Source of the DNA: Lysinibacillus sphaericus OT4b.31
GTDB taxonomy: Bacteria; Bacillota; Bacilli; Bacillales_A; Planococcaceae
NCBI RefSeq assembly: GCF_000392615.1
Contig: NZ_KB933407.1
Span: 20,866-84,865 of the forward strand
Direction: 5' to 3'
DNA length: 64,000 nucleotides
In this document: in pieces, positions 34,239 to 42,128 of the stretch
How the letters are laid out: every line of letters begins with the position of its first letter
How positions within the stretch are numbered: the first letter of the stretch is position 1
Program-made: the position numbers and the translations under genes
Notes under the pieces: model-generated
Databases searched by the model: none
What the model was told of the DNA's origin: nothing
What the model saw: only the letters and a program-made list of their open reading frames with translations

Positions 34239-35444
34239 TTATAAACTAGCCCCACTTTTAGCCCCATTTTCTTTTAAACTTTGGCTAAATACAGAGATAG
34301 CATGTTCCTCCATTTCCTTAAGAACATGACCATACACTGTATGAATCATTTCAGGAGTGTTTCCTAATCGTTCAGCAATTGCTTTAACAGGGATACCGTT
34401 ATTCATTAAAATTGTAGCATGTGTGTGCCGCAATCCGTGTATTGTAGTGGGGGGAAGACCAGCTGCTCTTACAGCACGATTAAATGTTGCGTTTAAACCT
34501 GTAGAAATGAAAGGTCCCCCAGTATAAGGGGATAGAAAAATAAACGAGTCATCTTTTGAAAGCTCTTCGTTCAACTTACGACCATAAGTCAGCAATAAGG
34601 CTTTGACAGCAGTTCGATAAATCTTTAACTGCTGAATCACAATGTAATCCACTTTTATGGTGCGCTCACTATTTCGTGTCTTTGTTGTTCCAACTCCGTT
34701 ATTTCCTCTATGACGTTCAATAGTAATTGTATTATTGTCAAAGTCAATGTTACGCCATTGAAGCCCCAAAGCTTCTCCTTTACGCATACCAGTATAGGCA
34801 ATCGTTAAAAATAAAGAATAGTACGCTATATTTTCGTTACGATTAATATAGTCAAGCAATAAATTTAGTTGCATTGGTGTTAGGTAATTTTTATCTGACT
34901 CCTCATTTCTCATAGAGGGCAGGGCAACACCATGTAATTTATTACGAATTATAATGTCTTCTGCTACAGCTGCATTAATTGCTGTTCTAAATGTTTTATG
35001 CAAGGATCGAATTGAATAAGGTTTTAATTTATTTTCTTAAGCATTTATAAAAGCCTTTTGATAAATAGTCTTATCTAATTTTTGTAGTTTATAGGAACCG
35101 AGATAGGGCTTTAAATATAGTTTTATAAAACCTTCTCGTTGAATAATTGTGGCAGGTTTCCATTTGCCTTTATTCAACTCAAACCACATGTCTAGCCATT
35201 GAGCAACAGTTAGGTTATCATTTTCTATATGTTTTGTTTCACCACGCAGCGTTGCAACCTTCACTTCCAGGAGGGCCTTCAATGCTGCTTTTTCTGTTGT
35301 AAAGCCACTTTTCTTCTTTTCTCTCCGTTTATTAGCAGCATCATAATACTTATGTCGATACATCCACAATTTTTCTTTATTCATATTGAAATAGTGATAT
35401 ATTTCAGGTTCTTTTGTTGATTTATATAACTTCACCTTTACCAT
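34239..35444 (-). pseudogene. int: tyrosine recombinase (integrase), one in-frame stop
   Basis: One 402-codon frame interrupted by a single TAA at 35037-35039, between KAFINA and ENKLKPYSIRSLHKTF. The N-terminal part has an AP2-like arm-binding domain (YRHKYYDAANKRREKKKSGF) and the SAM-like core-binding domain. The C-terminal part has the catalytic Arg (GMRKGEALGLQW), HGLRHTHA and the nucleophile region IHTVYGHV. The family usually has Leu or a similar residue where the stop lies, so one base change would restore it. The C-terminal codons (GAKSGAS) overlap the TAGCCCCA arm repeats. An internal ATG at 35003 could give a truncated, probably inactive product. Confidence 0.9.
34247..34266 (+). 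repeat. integrase arm-type-like repeats, left end
   Basis: TAGCCCCA occurs at 34247 and 34259, 12 bp apart, inside the last codons of the integrase gene. Matching copies occur at the right end (45182, 45248, 45258). Same-sense repeats near both att sites fit arm-type integrase binding sites. Confidence 0.55.
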
Positions 35445-35459
35445 CCCTTTCTAAGCTTT

Positions 35460-35482
35460 GGCGAGCGTGTGTACAGGAATGT
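35460..35482 (+). repeat. 23-bp inverted repeat, left arm
   Basis: The sequence starting GGCGAGCGTGTGTACAGG is the exact reverse complement of 45205-45227. It sits in the integrase leader, between integrase and cargo. Confidence 0.85.
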
Positions 35483-35494
35483 ATGATGTGAAAA

Positions 35495-35899
35495 TTAATC
35501 TAAAATTGTTTTGATCATTAAACGTAGTTTTTCTTGTATTTCTTTTGAAATTTCAACACCTTCTTTAAAAAAATAAAAGTTTCCTTCATTATTTTCGTTT
35601 AGAAAAATCGGTGTTGGTACGTCGAAATTATATTTATCAATACTATCCTGTTCGTTAAACTGTGTTTTTGTATCTTTTTCAATGTTTATTAATCCATCAT
35701 GTAAAATAGCGTTCGCTATTGCACCTGATTCAATTGCTTTTAATTTTGAAAATAGATCATAAAAAGCTTTTAACTCTTCTTCGTTTTTCTTGCTATCTTC
35801 CTCATTATCAGTTTCCCTTAATTTTAAATATTCTTTTTCAACGAACACTTTTTTAAATTCATCTAAATTATTCCAGCCAATGAAATCACCAGGCTTCAT
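35495..35899 (-). pseudogene. hypothetical protein, probably missing its N-terminus
   Basis: 134 codons from ATG 35899, but the same frame stays open and protein-like upstream to ~36025 (VELWSNVYKIAITAKNL, VHISGVDIGIKK, DNVLKVLKV) without any start codon, and no ribosome site precedes 35899. The visible part is acidic and helical (NEEELKAFYDLFSKLK), followed by strands (FDVPTPIFLNENN) and a C-terminal helix. It looks truncated at a junction near 36020 with the oppositely oriented gene. Family not recognised. Confidence 0.5.
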
Positions 35900-36155
35900 T
35901 ACTTTTAAAACTTTTAGGACATTATCTGGAATATCTTTTTTTATTCCAATATCAACGCCCGAAATGTGAACTAAGTTTTTAGCTGTTATTGCTATCTTAT
36001 ATACATTTGACCAAAGTTCTACTACAGTAGCTTCAACTAAGAAGCTTGAAGAGTCTGCGAATAGGGTTGAAGAAGCTACAAAAGAATTAGAAAATAATGA
36101 AATTAGTACTGTTATAACAGAATTAGAAGAATGGCTTTATTCAATTCTTCAAGAT

Positions 36156-36650
36156 ATGCAAAAAGGTCTTCATGAAAATATTACTACTAATTTTGAGCCA
36201 CTAAAAAGCTTTATGAATCTACAAAAGGAAAGTACTAATCAGGATAAAACATTACAGATTTTAACAGATGAAGAATGGCAGAGATACTTACATAATGTTA
36301 TTGTTAAAGAACTAATAACCGAAGGTATAACATTAGTATACGCATGCTTCTTATATAAAAACGACTTGGAGTTTTCGCCAAACAAAACTAAAAATTGGTT
36401 CAAAACTGTCGTTAAAGAGGATACCGATGTTGAAATATTTATGAATGTTATTCACGCTCAAATAAGGCTGTTTGCATCGTTAAATGTTTTAACATTTGAA
36501 AACAATGAAGGAAATAATGGATCTAAATTTACATACATTAATCAGAAAGTGTTTAATGAAATTAAGATAATCTTAGAAGAACCAAAAGGAGATGTAAAAA
36601 ATATGCTAACTAGTTTAAAAGAAGCTTTTAGGATTGAATATGACAATTAA
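36156..36650 (+). pseudogene. hypothetical helical protein, probably missing its N-terminus
   Basis: 164 codons from ATG 36156 without a ribosome site. The frame upstream to ~36030 continues as a coiled coil (KKLEESANRVEEATKELEN, ELEEWLYSILQDM) with no ATG/GTG/TTG. The visible part includes WQRYLHNVIVKELITEG and a C-terminal helical segment. It meets the minus-strand gene head to head near 36020, and both lack start codons. This suggests a rearrangement joined two internal gene fragments. Function unknown. Confidence 0.5.
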
Positions 36651-36657
36651 TAAATCT

Positions 36658-36694
36658 AAGAAGTCACATCTAACAAGGTGTGGCTTTTTATTTT
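36658..36694 (+). terminator. rho-independent terminator
   Basis: AAGTCACATC and GGTGTGGCTT pair, followed by TTTATTTT. A near-identical hairpin recurs at 38254, suggesting a shared terminator type in the element. Confidence 0.75.
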
Positions 36695-36886
36695 AAATTT
36701 GTATGCAAAAATGAACGGAAATATTTGAGAAACTATTTGTCTACAAGAATGTGAAAATTTCTTTCAACTAAAGTGGAAGACTTTCGCATCAATTATAATA
36801 AGGATTACATTTATACCACATATTAGGTTATAATGAACTTTATGGTGAACTACTATTAAATTATTTTAATATTGAGGTGATTTTAG

Positions 36887-37066
36887 TTGAATAATATATT
36901 AAAGATAATAAAAAATAGGGTGTTTTTGGCATCTGTTTTTTTCTTTATAGCATTGTTCCTTATTATGAGTGTGCAAACTGATTTTAGTTTTTTTATGAAA
37001 ATTATTGTCGCATTGTTTATATCTGGATTTTTCTTCCTAATTAACTATTCATTGAAAAATAAATAG
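36887..37066 (+). CDS. 59-aa membrane protein beside a secreted four-Cys protein
   Basis: TTG 36887 has TTGAGGTG upstream. The product starts MNNILKIIKNRVFL and consists of two hydrophobic helices (ASVFFFIALFLIM and MKIIVALFISGFFFLI) ending in SLKNK. It lies 32 bp upstream of the secreted protein gene at 37099, in the same direction. A tiny basic two-span protein next to a small secreted protein is typical of bacteriocin immunity proteins, but this is inference from context only. Confidence 0.65.
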   Translation: MNNILKIIKNRVFLASVFFFIALFLIMSVQTDFSFFMKIIVALFISGFFFLINYSLKNK

Positions 37067-37098
37067 GTTATGGTATCATATGTAATAGGAGGGATAAT

Positions 37099-37734
37099 AT
37101 GTTAAATAAAATCACTGGTAGTTTATTCAAAGTAAGTATGGTAGTAGCTATTGCAATGTTTTCTATCCTTGGTGTACTCACTGAAAACACTAATGCAAAG
37201 GAATATGGTGAAAATCCTGAAAATCCTGAAGAGCTTGCTTTAGTTGAAAAATCTTTAGAATTGATTTTTGAAAAAGGTGTGGTTACCAATGAAAGAGGCT
37301 ATTTCTTAGGATATGACAGAGAAGTTTTTGAAAACGGATTAAAAGAATATGATAATTATGAAGAGTATATTCAACAAATTGAGGATGCGGATTTATTTGT
37401 TAATACAAATCAAGTAGATATTTCTGAAAATCCGAAAATTGGAACTAGAGCTGTTGCTTGTGGATGGCATTTAATGAGACCAACATACGAATTTACAGCT
37501 GCACAAAATGATTGTATTTTAAAAGGTATAAAATCTAATTACGGTCCTATTGCTATAGGTAGTACTATAGCAAATTTAATCGCGGACAAAGATTTTAAAT
37601 TAGCTGCAGGACACATACTTAAACTAGGTTTTAATTCTAATATATGGGGAGTTATAACAACGCTAACAGTAGTTCAAGCTCAATGTGCAGAAGAAATGGA
37701 TAAAAAATTCCCCGGAAAGAGTAATTGTGAGTAA
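37099..37734 (+). CDS. secreted four-cysteine protein, unrecognised (bacteriocin-like?)
   Basis: 211 aa. Signal peptide (~1-33, cleavage near TNA-KEY), then an acidic proregion-like segment (~34-115), then a ~95-residue C-terminal part with cysteines at 121, 139, 196 and 210 and a hydrophobic glycine-rich stretch (YGPIAIGSTIANLIAD, KLAAGHILKLGFN). The acidic leader plus a compact Cys-paired amphipathic tail resembles precursors of Sec-secreted antimicrobial peptides. TAGGAGGGA precedes the ATG. The preceding 59-aa membrane protein may give immunity. No family is recognised; a host-interaction or enzyme-inhibitor role is equally possible. Confidence 0.6.
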   Translation: MLNKITGSLFKVSMVVAIAMFSILGVLTENTNAKEYGENPENPEELALVEKSLELIFEKGVVTNERGYFLGYDREVFENGLKEYDNYEEYIQQIEDADLFVNTNQVDISENPKIGTRAVACGWHLMRPTYEFTAAQNDCILKGIKSNYGPIAIGSTIANLIADKDFKLAAGHILKLGFNSNIWGVITTLTVVQAQCAEEMDKKFPGKSNCE

Positions 37735-37756
37735 TTGGATGTAAGGAATTAGACTA

Positions 37757-37790
37757 AAGAGTCTGCACTCATTTGAGTGTAGGCTTTTTG
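37757..37790 (+). terminator. rho-independent terminator
   Basis: A stem built on CACTCA/TGAGTG flanked by further pairing (AGTCTG/TAGGCT), followed by T5. Confidence 0.65.
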
Positions 37791-37974
37791 TTATGCATTT
37801 AACTATGAATAAAAATTAAATTGTTAAATAGGTTAAACCACTTTATAATAGTGCTAATTAAATACGATTTATGAGATGGTTTCATGCCATATCCTAAGAT
37901 GTTTATTAATATCTCGTGTGTCAAAGACCACACCGTAATGATGACTTTATAGAGAGAAAGGGAGAGTCAATCAA

Positions 37975-38241
37975 ATGATTAAAAACACAAACAATCAGAG
38001 TGAGATATTGGATACCGAAAATGTTTTAGGAAAATATAAGGAGAATATAGAATTAATTCAACAGTCATTAAAACAACTTGAGCTGGTCACTACTAAATTG
38101 CAAAGTGAAGGATTGGTAGAAATAGAAAAGTTGGCTAATGAATTAAGTATGTTGCAGAAACTCTCAACAAGTATAGAGTTTAAAGCTAAGCTTTTTATTT
38201 GTAATAACGGTGAAACCATCGAGACATCAACGCCTGAATAA
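37975..38241 (+). CDS. small coiled-coil protein (88 aa)
   Basis: Acidic, helical protein with strong heptads (LGKYKENIELIQQSLKQLEL, LANELSMLQKLSTSI). AAGGGAGAG precedes the ATG and the terminator-like hairpin AGTCACATCC/GGTGTGGCT follows at ~38254-38282. Monocistronic. Function unknown; cytosolic. Confidence 0.6.
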   Translation: MIKNTNNQSEILDTENVLGKYKENIELIQQSLKQLELVTTKLQSEGLVEIEKLANELSMLQKLSTSIEFKAKLFICNNGETIETSTPE

Positions 38242-38253
38242 AATATAGAAATC

Positions 38254-38282
38254 TAGTCACATCCAAGCGGGTGTGGCTTTTA
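38254..38282 (+). terminator. rho-independent terminator
   Basis: CACATCC pairs with GGTGTGG, followed by CTTTT. It is a near copy of the hairpin at 36658. Confidence 0.65.
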
Positions 38283-38354
38283 ATTATGCATCAAAATCCT
38301 ATTACACAGTAAATCCTTTCCAGTCTATGATTAGTGTAGAAGGTGGTGCTAAAG

Positions 38355-38567
38355 ATGAGTGGCAATTTAGAACATATTACTATCAGTTTTTGTGAACAAA
38401 ACGGAGATGTAATTATGACGTACGATATCAATGGTTCTCTATCAGCTTTGATTCCAAACGTTAGTGATGTAGTTAATATTGATGGTAACTATAGGGCTGT
38501 GAGCGAAAAGGCTTTTACTTACAGTTCAAAAAGCATTATAGTTACGATTTATTTAGAAGAATTATAA
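38355..38567 (+). CDS. small hypothetical protein (70 aa)
   Basis: ATG 38355 has AGAAGGTGG upstream; GTG 38343 is the alternative. The product is beta-rich (LEHITISFCEQNGDVIMTY, SSKSIIVTIYLEEL) with no membrane segment. A hairpin and T run follow at 38577-38611. It lies just before the phage-derived gene block. Not recognised. Confidence 0.5.
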   Translation: MSGNLEHITISFCEQNGDVIMTYDINGSLSALIPNVSDVVNIDGNYRAVSEKAFTYSSKSIIVTIYLEEL

Positions 38568-38661
38568 TTATTTTCAAAGTCGCGGTCACTACGAGTTGCG
38601 GCTTTTTATTATGCCTTGAGGACTGTATCAAACAGCCATAAAACAATCGGAGGCTAGTTCA

Positions 38662-38807
38662 ATGGGTTCTAAGTATCGTTAGATAGATTATGATACTGCG
38701 TGAAGCTTACAGGGATTAGTTATTAGTAGGGCGGAGTTTGATGCAGTCTTGAAGATATAAAGTCGAAAGCTAAACAGACTATAAAAGCTAATGAGCAATC
38801 ACTATGA
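38662..38807 (+). pseudogene. remnant of a small phage-type gene
   Basis: ATG 38662, with GGAGG upstream, begins MGSKYR, then a TAG, IDYDTA, a TGA, and GLVISRAEFDAVL. A +1 shift then gives DIKSKAKQTIKANEQSL to a stop at 38807. Two nonsense codons and one frameshift, but protein-like throughout. It lies directly upstream of the zinc-ribbon and HNH genes. Confidence 0.45.
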
Positions 38808-38824
38808 ATTGTGGAGGGATAAGG

Positions 38825-39142
38825 ATGGAACCAGTCTATGCGAAGTGTAACAAGTCATGTGGTCACAAGTTTTATGTCCAACACTTTAAGAAAGACAAAC
38901 TTCATAACGCTATCGAGAAGACATACTTCAACTGTCCTAACTGTGGACGTGAGTATGTCTGTTTTTATACAGACGGATCAATACGTAAACTTCAAGCAAA
39001 GATGCGAGAGTTACACCGCAAGATGAAGTGGGTTGATGGTGATAAGCTAGTGCAATTAAAGCAAGATGAGTCCACGTTAAAGGCAGACATCAAGAGACGT
39101 ATGGATACCATCAAGGAAGAGATAATAACACATGAACAGTAA
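38825..39142 (+). CDS. phage zinc-ribbon protein
   Basis: 105 aa from ATG 38825 (GGAGGGATAAGG upstream). The N-terminal zinc-ribbon uses C8/C12-type and CPNCGREY cysteines (YAKCNKSCGHKF, FNCPNCGRE), followed by a basic helical tail (LRELHRKMK-like; TLKADIKRRMDTIKEEI). This gene typically sits just before the HNH endonuclease and terminase genes of Bacillus phages, as here, and overlaps the HNH gene by 11 bp. Confidence 0.8.
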   Translation: MEPVYAKCNKSCGHKFYVQHFKKDKLHNAIEKTYFNCPNCGREYVCFYTDGSIRKLQAKMRELHRKMKWVDGDKLVQLKQDESTLKADIKRRMDTIKEEIITHEQ

Positions 39143-39503
39143 ACCTTTACGTCCATGTAATAAGCCTGGATGCGGACAGCTAACTCGTGAGGGGTATTGT
39201 GACCAACATAAAACAGCCAAAGTTGAAAACAATCGCTATTACGATAAGTATCATCGTAGTGATCGAAGCAAACAATTTTACCATTCAGCAGCATGGAAAC
39301 GAGCACGGGATTTGATTCGCATTCGGGATAACGGATTATGTGTTGAATGTCTAAATGAAAAACGAATTACAGTTGGAACAATTGTGGACCACATCATACC
39401 GATTAAACAAAACTGGAATAAAAGGTTAGATGAAGACAACCTACAGCTACTTTGCCAGTCGTGCCACAACAAAAAGACAGGTACAGAGAGGAAAGATGGG
39501 TAG
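39132..39503 (+). CDS. phage HNH endonuclease
   Basis: 123 aa. The N-terminal C-x4-C...C-x2-H ribbon (CNKPGCGQLTREGYCDQH) is followed by the HNH core (CVECLNEKR, VDHIIPIKQNW, DNLQLLCQSCHNKKT) with metal-binding His/Asn and the Cys pairs. In HK97-type phages, HNH proteins next to terminase take part in DNA packaging cleavage at cos sites. The terminase gene that follows is truncated, so this gene is probably a relic. Confidence 0.92.
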   Translation: MNSKPLRPCNKPGCGQLTREGYCDQHKTAKVENNRYYDKYHRSDRSKQFYHSAAWKRARDLIRIRDNGLCVECLNEKRITVGTIVDHIIPIKQNWNKRLDEDNLQLLCQSCHNKKTGTERKDG

Positions 39504-39611
39504 CCCCCCTCTATATTTTTCTGAAAAGACAATTAGCCCTACACCGGATGCCCGTTTTCTGTACACAAAAATCCCTAAATAAAATATTTTTCCGAAAGTG
39601 AGGTGATGGAA

Positions 39612-39725
39612 ATGGCTAGACCGCGACAACCAATTGAATTGTTGGTTCTAAAAGGTAAAAAGAACTTAACTAAAACTGAAATAAAAGAGCGTCAAAAGCA
39701 GGAAAACGCCTTAATATTATATTGA
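39612..39725 (+). pseudogene. terminase small subunit (P27 family), 3'-truncated
   Basis: ATG 39612, AGGTG upstream, reads MARPRQPIELLVLKGKKNL then KTEIKERQKQENA, the conserved start of P27-type small terminase subunits. After ~34 codons it runs into unrelated sequence and stops at 39725. The normal length is ~150-170 aa. The junction lies near 39705-39715, where the minus-strand GIY-YIG gene begins its overlapping tail. Confidence 0.8.
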
Positions 39726-40473
39726 GGTCTAAAATGATAAATTAACATGGCTTCAACTACATTAACTACTGTAGCATCAGTTATTTTTTCTCCCAATTTA
39801 TCAGTAGTTTGCCAGTAAGAGTTCCCTAATAAAATGGAAGTCATTGAATCTGGGGTCATAACTGTATGCAACTTAGATTTTGTATGAAGCAAAAATATTA
39901 CCAACTCTTTATCTCTGTACTTCATATTATAATCTCTATATATATTTTTAAGATCTTCTCGTGACTGTTTAATCTATCAAAGATATTTCTACCCCCACCA
40001 GTTTCAAGAGATTGCCCAATATACAAAATTTCGTACTCCTCACTTGTTTCCTCATTTTGATTCGATATATTTATTAGATCATAAATAGAGATCTTCTTTT
40101 TTTGACTTAAGTTCGAACTATTGAAGAAATCAACATGATTTTTCTTAATGAATTCGATCCCATAATTAGTAATCCCTATTTCAATTGTAGTCCCGTAATC
40201 GCTGATATTAATATCAATGGAATCTTCCGGGATATTGAAAGGCAGTAGTATAATATTCGATATTCTAAAACTTTGGTTTAACTCTAAGCACTTATAGTTG
40301 ACAATTAATTGTTGATTGATACACTGCGCATCTAATATTTGATATTTTTTTGCTAACATAACCATATAAATATTTGAATTTCCATATTGTGAATGCTGTT
40401 CACGAACATCTTCCAAATGCATGTATGGAAATATAAACTGTTCATCGAAAAAAATCTCGAGTACTTTTTTCAT
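39692..40473 (-). pseudogene. GIY-YIG-like nuclease protein, frameshifted
   Basis: From ATG 40473 (GGGAGGGAC upstream) a ~185-residue unrecognised N-terminal part leads into a GIY-YIG-like start (YEILYIGQSLETGGG, FDRLNSHEKILKIY), and the frame then ends at 39922. The adjacent frame (39925 to 39692) continues with the C-terminal half (VVEAMLIYHFRPQYNIK). The shift is in the TATATATA tract near 39935. The last few residues (AFSCF) are read from the terminase fragment, so the 3' end is also chimeric. Confidence 0.65.
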
Positions 40474-40728
40474 AAAAAGTCCCTCCCTTTTTTGATATAC
40501 TTTAAGCATAAAAAACCTGCTAAACTATTTTCATCGTACACTGAGATATTCCAGAGACCTCAGGTTTCCATACTATTTATTTTATATCCTCCAGAAAAAA
40601 ACGATTTATATCTACTAATATTCTACAATATCTCCGTATATTTCATTGAACTTTCTCGAACATAAATAGTCTAAACTACTTTCGTTTTTCTTCTATTCTG
40701 AAGAATTACTATTAAGCCATATAAACAA

Positions 40729-40768
40729 ATGACCAGGACTCACTTCAAAATGAGTGCCTGGTTTTGTT
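40729..40768 (-). terminator. terminator of the 62-aa membrane protein gene
   Basis: ACCAGG and CCTGGT with inner CTCA/TGAG pairing form an imperfect long stem between 40731 and 40765. It could act in both directions; on the plus strand it is followed by TTTGTT. Confidence 0.55.
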
Positions 40769-40957
40769 CTATATTCTTTTGTATTTGTTAGGATGGAATT
40801 GCCTATGTAACATTTTTGCGCCAATAAAAATACAAAACGTCCCTAAAACTTTTAAAAGTATATTTTTGATTAATAAAGAATCGTCAATTGTTATGACTAT
40901 CAACATAGGCCCAACCATAATTAATATTAAACCTATTAACCCTTTTACAAGCCTCAT
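40769..40957 (-). CDS. small membrane protein (62 aa)
   Basis: Two spans (LIGLILIMVGPMLIVITI and ILLKVLGTFCIFIGAKML) and a basic tail. AGGAGG precedes the ATG. It lies just downstream of the DnaQ-like exonuclease gene on the same strand (39 bp gap). Function unknown. Confidence 0.65.
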   Translation of the reverse strand: MRLVKGLIGLILIMVGPMLIVITIDDSLLIKNILLKVLGTFCIFIGAKMLHRQFHPNKYKRI

Positions 40958-40996
40958 ATAAAACCTCCTAATTAAAAAGCCACTTATTTGAGTGAC

Positions 40997-41884
40997 TTAA
41001 TTTTTAACTAAGTTTTCTTCATAACAATATTTATACAATTCAGCAGTTACAAAGCAATCGTGTAGTGCATCGTGTGATTTTAAATGATTCAATTTTAAGA
41101 AGCTTTTTAATGTAGATAATTTATGATTTTTTGTAAAGTCAATATGTTTACGAGATAAAGCTAAAGTATCTATAGCTTTAAATTTACGGTATTCGATTTC
41201 CTCTTTGTACATTGCACTTAGTAAAAATTTCATGTCGAATGAGGCATTATGTGCAACGATGACATCATCTTTTAAAAACTCAAGTAATTTTGGTAGTATT
41301 TCTTTAATTGAAGGGGCATCTTTAACATCATCGTTACTTATACCATTTATTTCTGTTGCGTCATAAGGAATTCGTTTAGAAGGCTTCACAAAGGTAACAA
41401 ATTTTTCTTTTTCCTCAAAGTTCTCATATCGCACGGCAGCAACTTGAATAATTTCGTCCGTATTATTAGATAGACCTGTTGTTTCAAAATCTAAAACTAT
41501 AAAATTTGGCACAAGTTTTCTTATTCTAGAATAGACAAGTTTGCTATCAGGAACGATGTTTAAATCTCTAAAACTGGTAACTTTCTGTTGTTGTATAGTA
41601 TTAGTTGAATTCGGCTTTCCTCTAACAATTTCAATTTTAGTATTGTTAATTATATTATCAGCTATTTTTCGCTTTTCTTCCTCGATAATTTTTGTTTTTA
41701 TTTCTTCCTCTAACATATTAGGATTTTCATTTTGTAATTCAATAATACGTTTTTCTATTGGTGTCAATGTAGAAGGATTGTTCATTCTTAACTTAACTGT
41801 ATAATCTTTTCTTTCCAGCTCTTGTTTTTCGATAGGAATATCAATTTTCTTCTTCTTAGAGAATAATTTTTTAAACCAATTCAT
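40997..41884 (-). CDS. DnaQ-family 3'-5' exonuclease with charged N-terminal extension
   Basis: 295 aa from ATG 41884 (GGGAGG upstream). The first ~120 residues are basic and helical (MNWFKKLFSKKKK, then EKRIIELQNENP). Residues ~125-290 form a DEDDh exonuclease: Exo I LDFETTGLS, Exo II HNASFDMKF and Exo III HDALHDC with the catalytic His/Asp. Related to the Pol III epsilon-like exonuclease domain of PolC and DinG. In an element it could serve repair, replication or nuclease defence. Cotranscribed with the small membrane protein. Confidence 0.88.
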   Translation of the reverse strand: MNWFKKLFSKKKKIDIPIEKQELERKDYTVKLRMNNPSTLTPIEKRIIELQNENPNMLEEEIKTKIIEEEKRKIADNIINNTKIEIVRGKPNSTNTIQQQKVTSFRDLNIVPDSKLVYSRIRKLVPNFIVLDFETTGLSNNTDEIIQVAAVRYENFEEKEKFVTFVKPSKRIPYDATEINGISNDDVKDAPSIKEILPKLLEFLKDDVIVAHNASFDMKFLLSAMYKEEIEYRKFKAIDTLALSRKHIDFTKNHKLSTLKSFLKLNHLKSHDALHDCFVTAELYKYCYEENLVKN

Positions 41885-42128
41885 TGTTTGCAACCTCCCT
41901 TTATATTTCCATTTTAGGGAAACAGGAGTTGGAAGTACATACAAAAAATCAACTCTATTTATAAATATTTGAAGGACAAATCGCATATAGAGTGTCCAGT
42001 GTGCCTTTTTACAATTGGTTGGAACAACCGAATATGAACTGCCTAAGAGGATATATTGTGCGGAGATAAAAGCATATTAACTATTTAATTGGAGAAAATA
42101 TTCCTAAATAAAATTTTAGGAGGATGAA

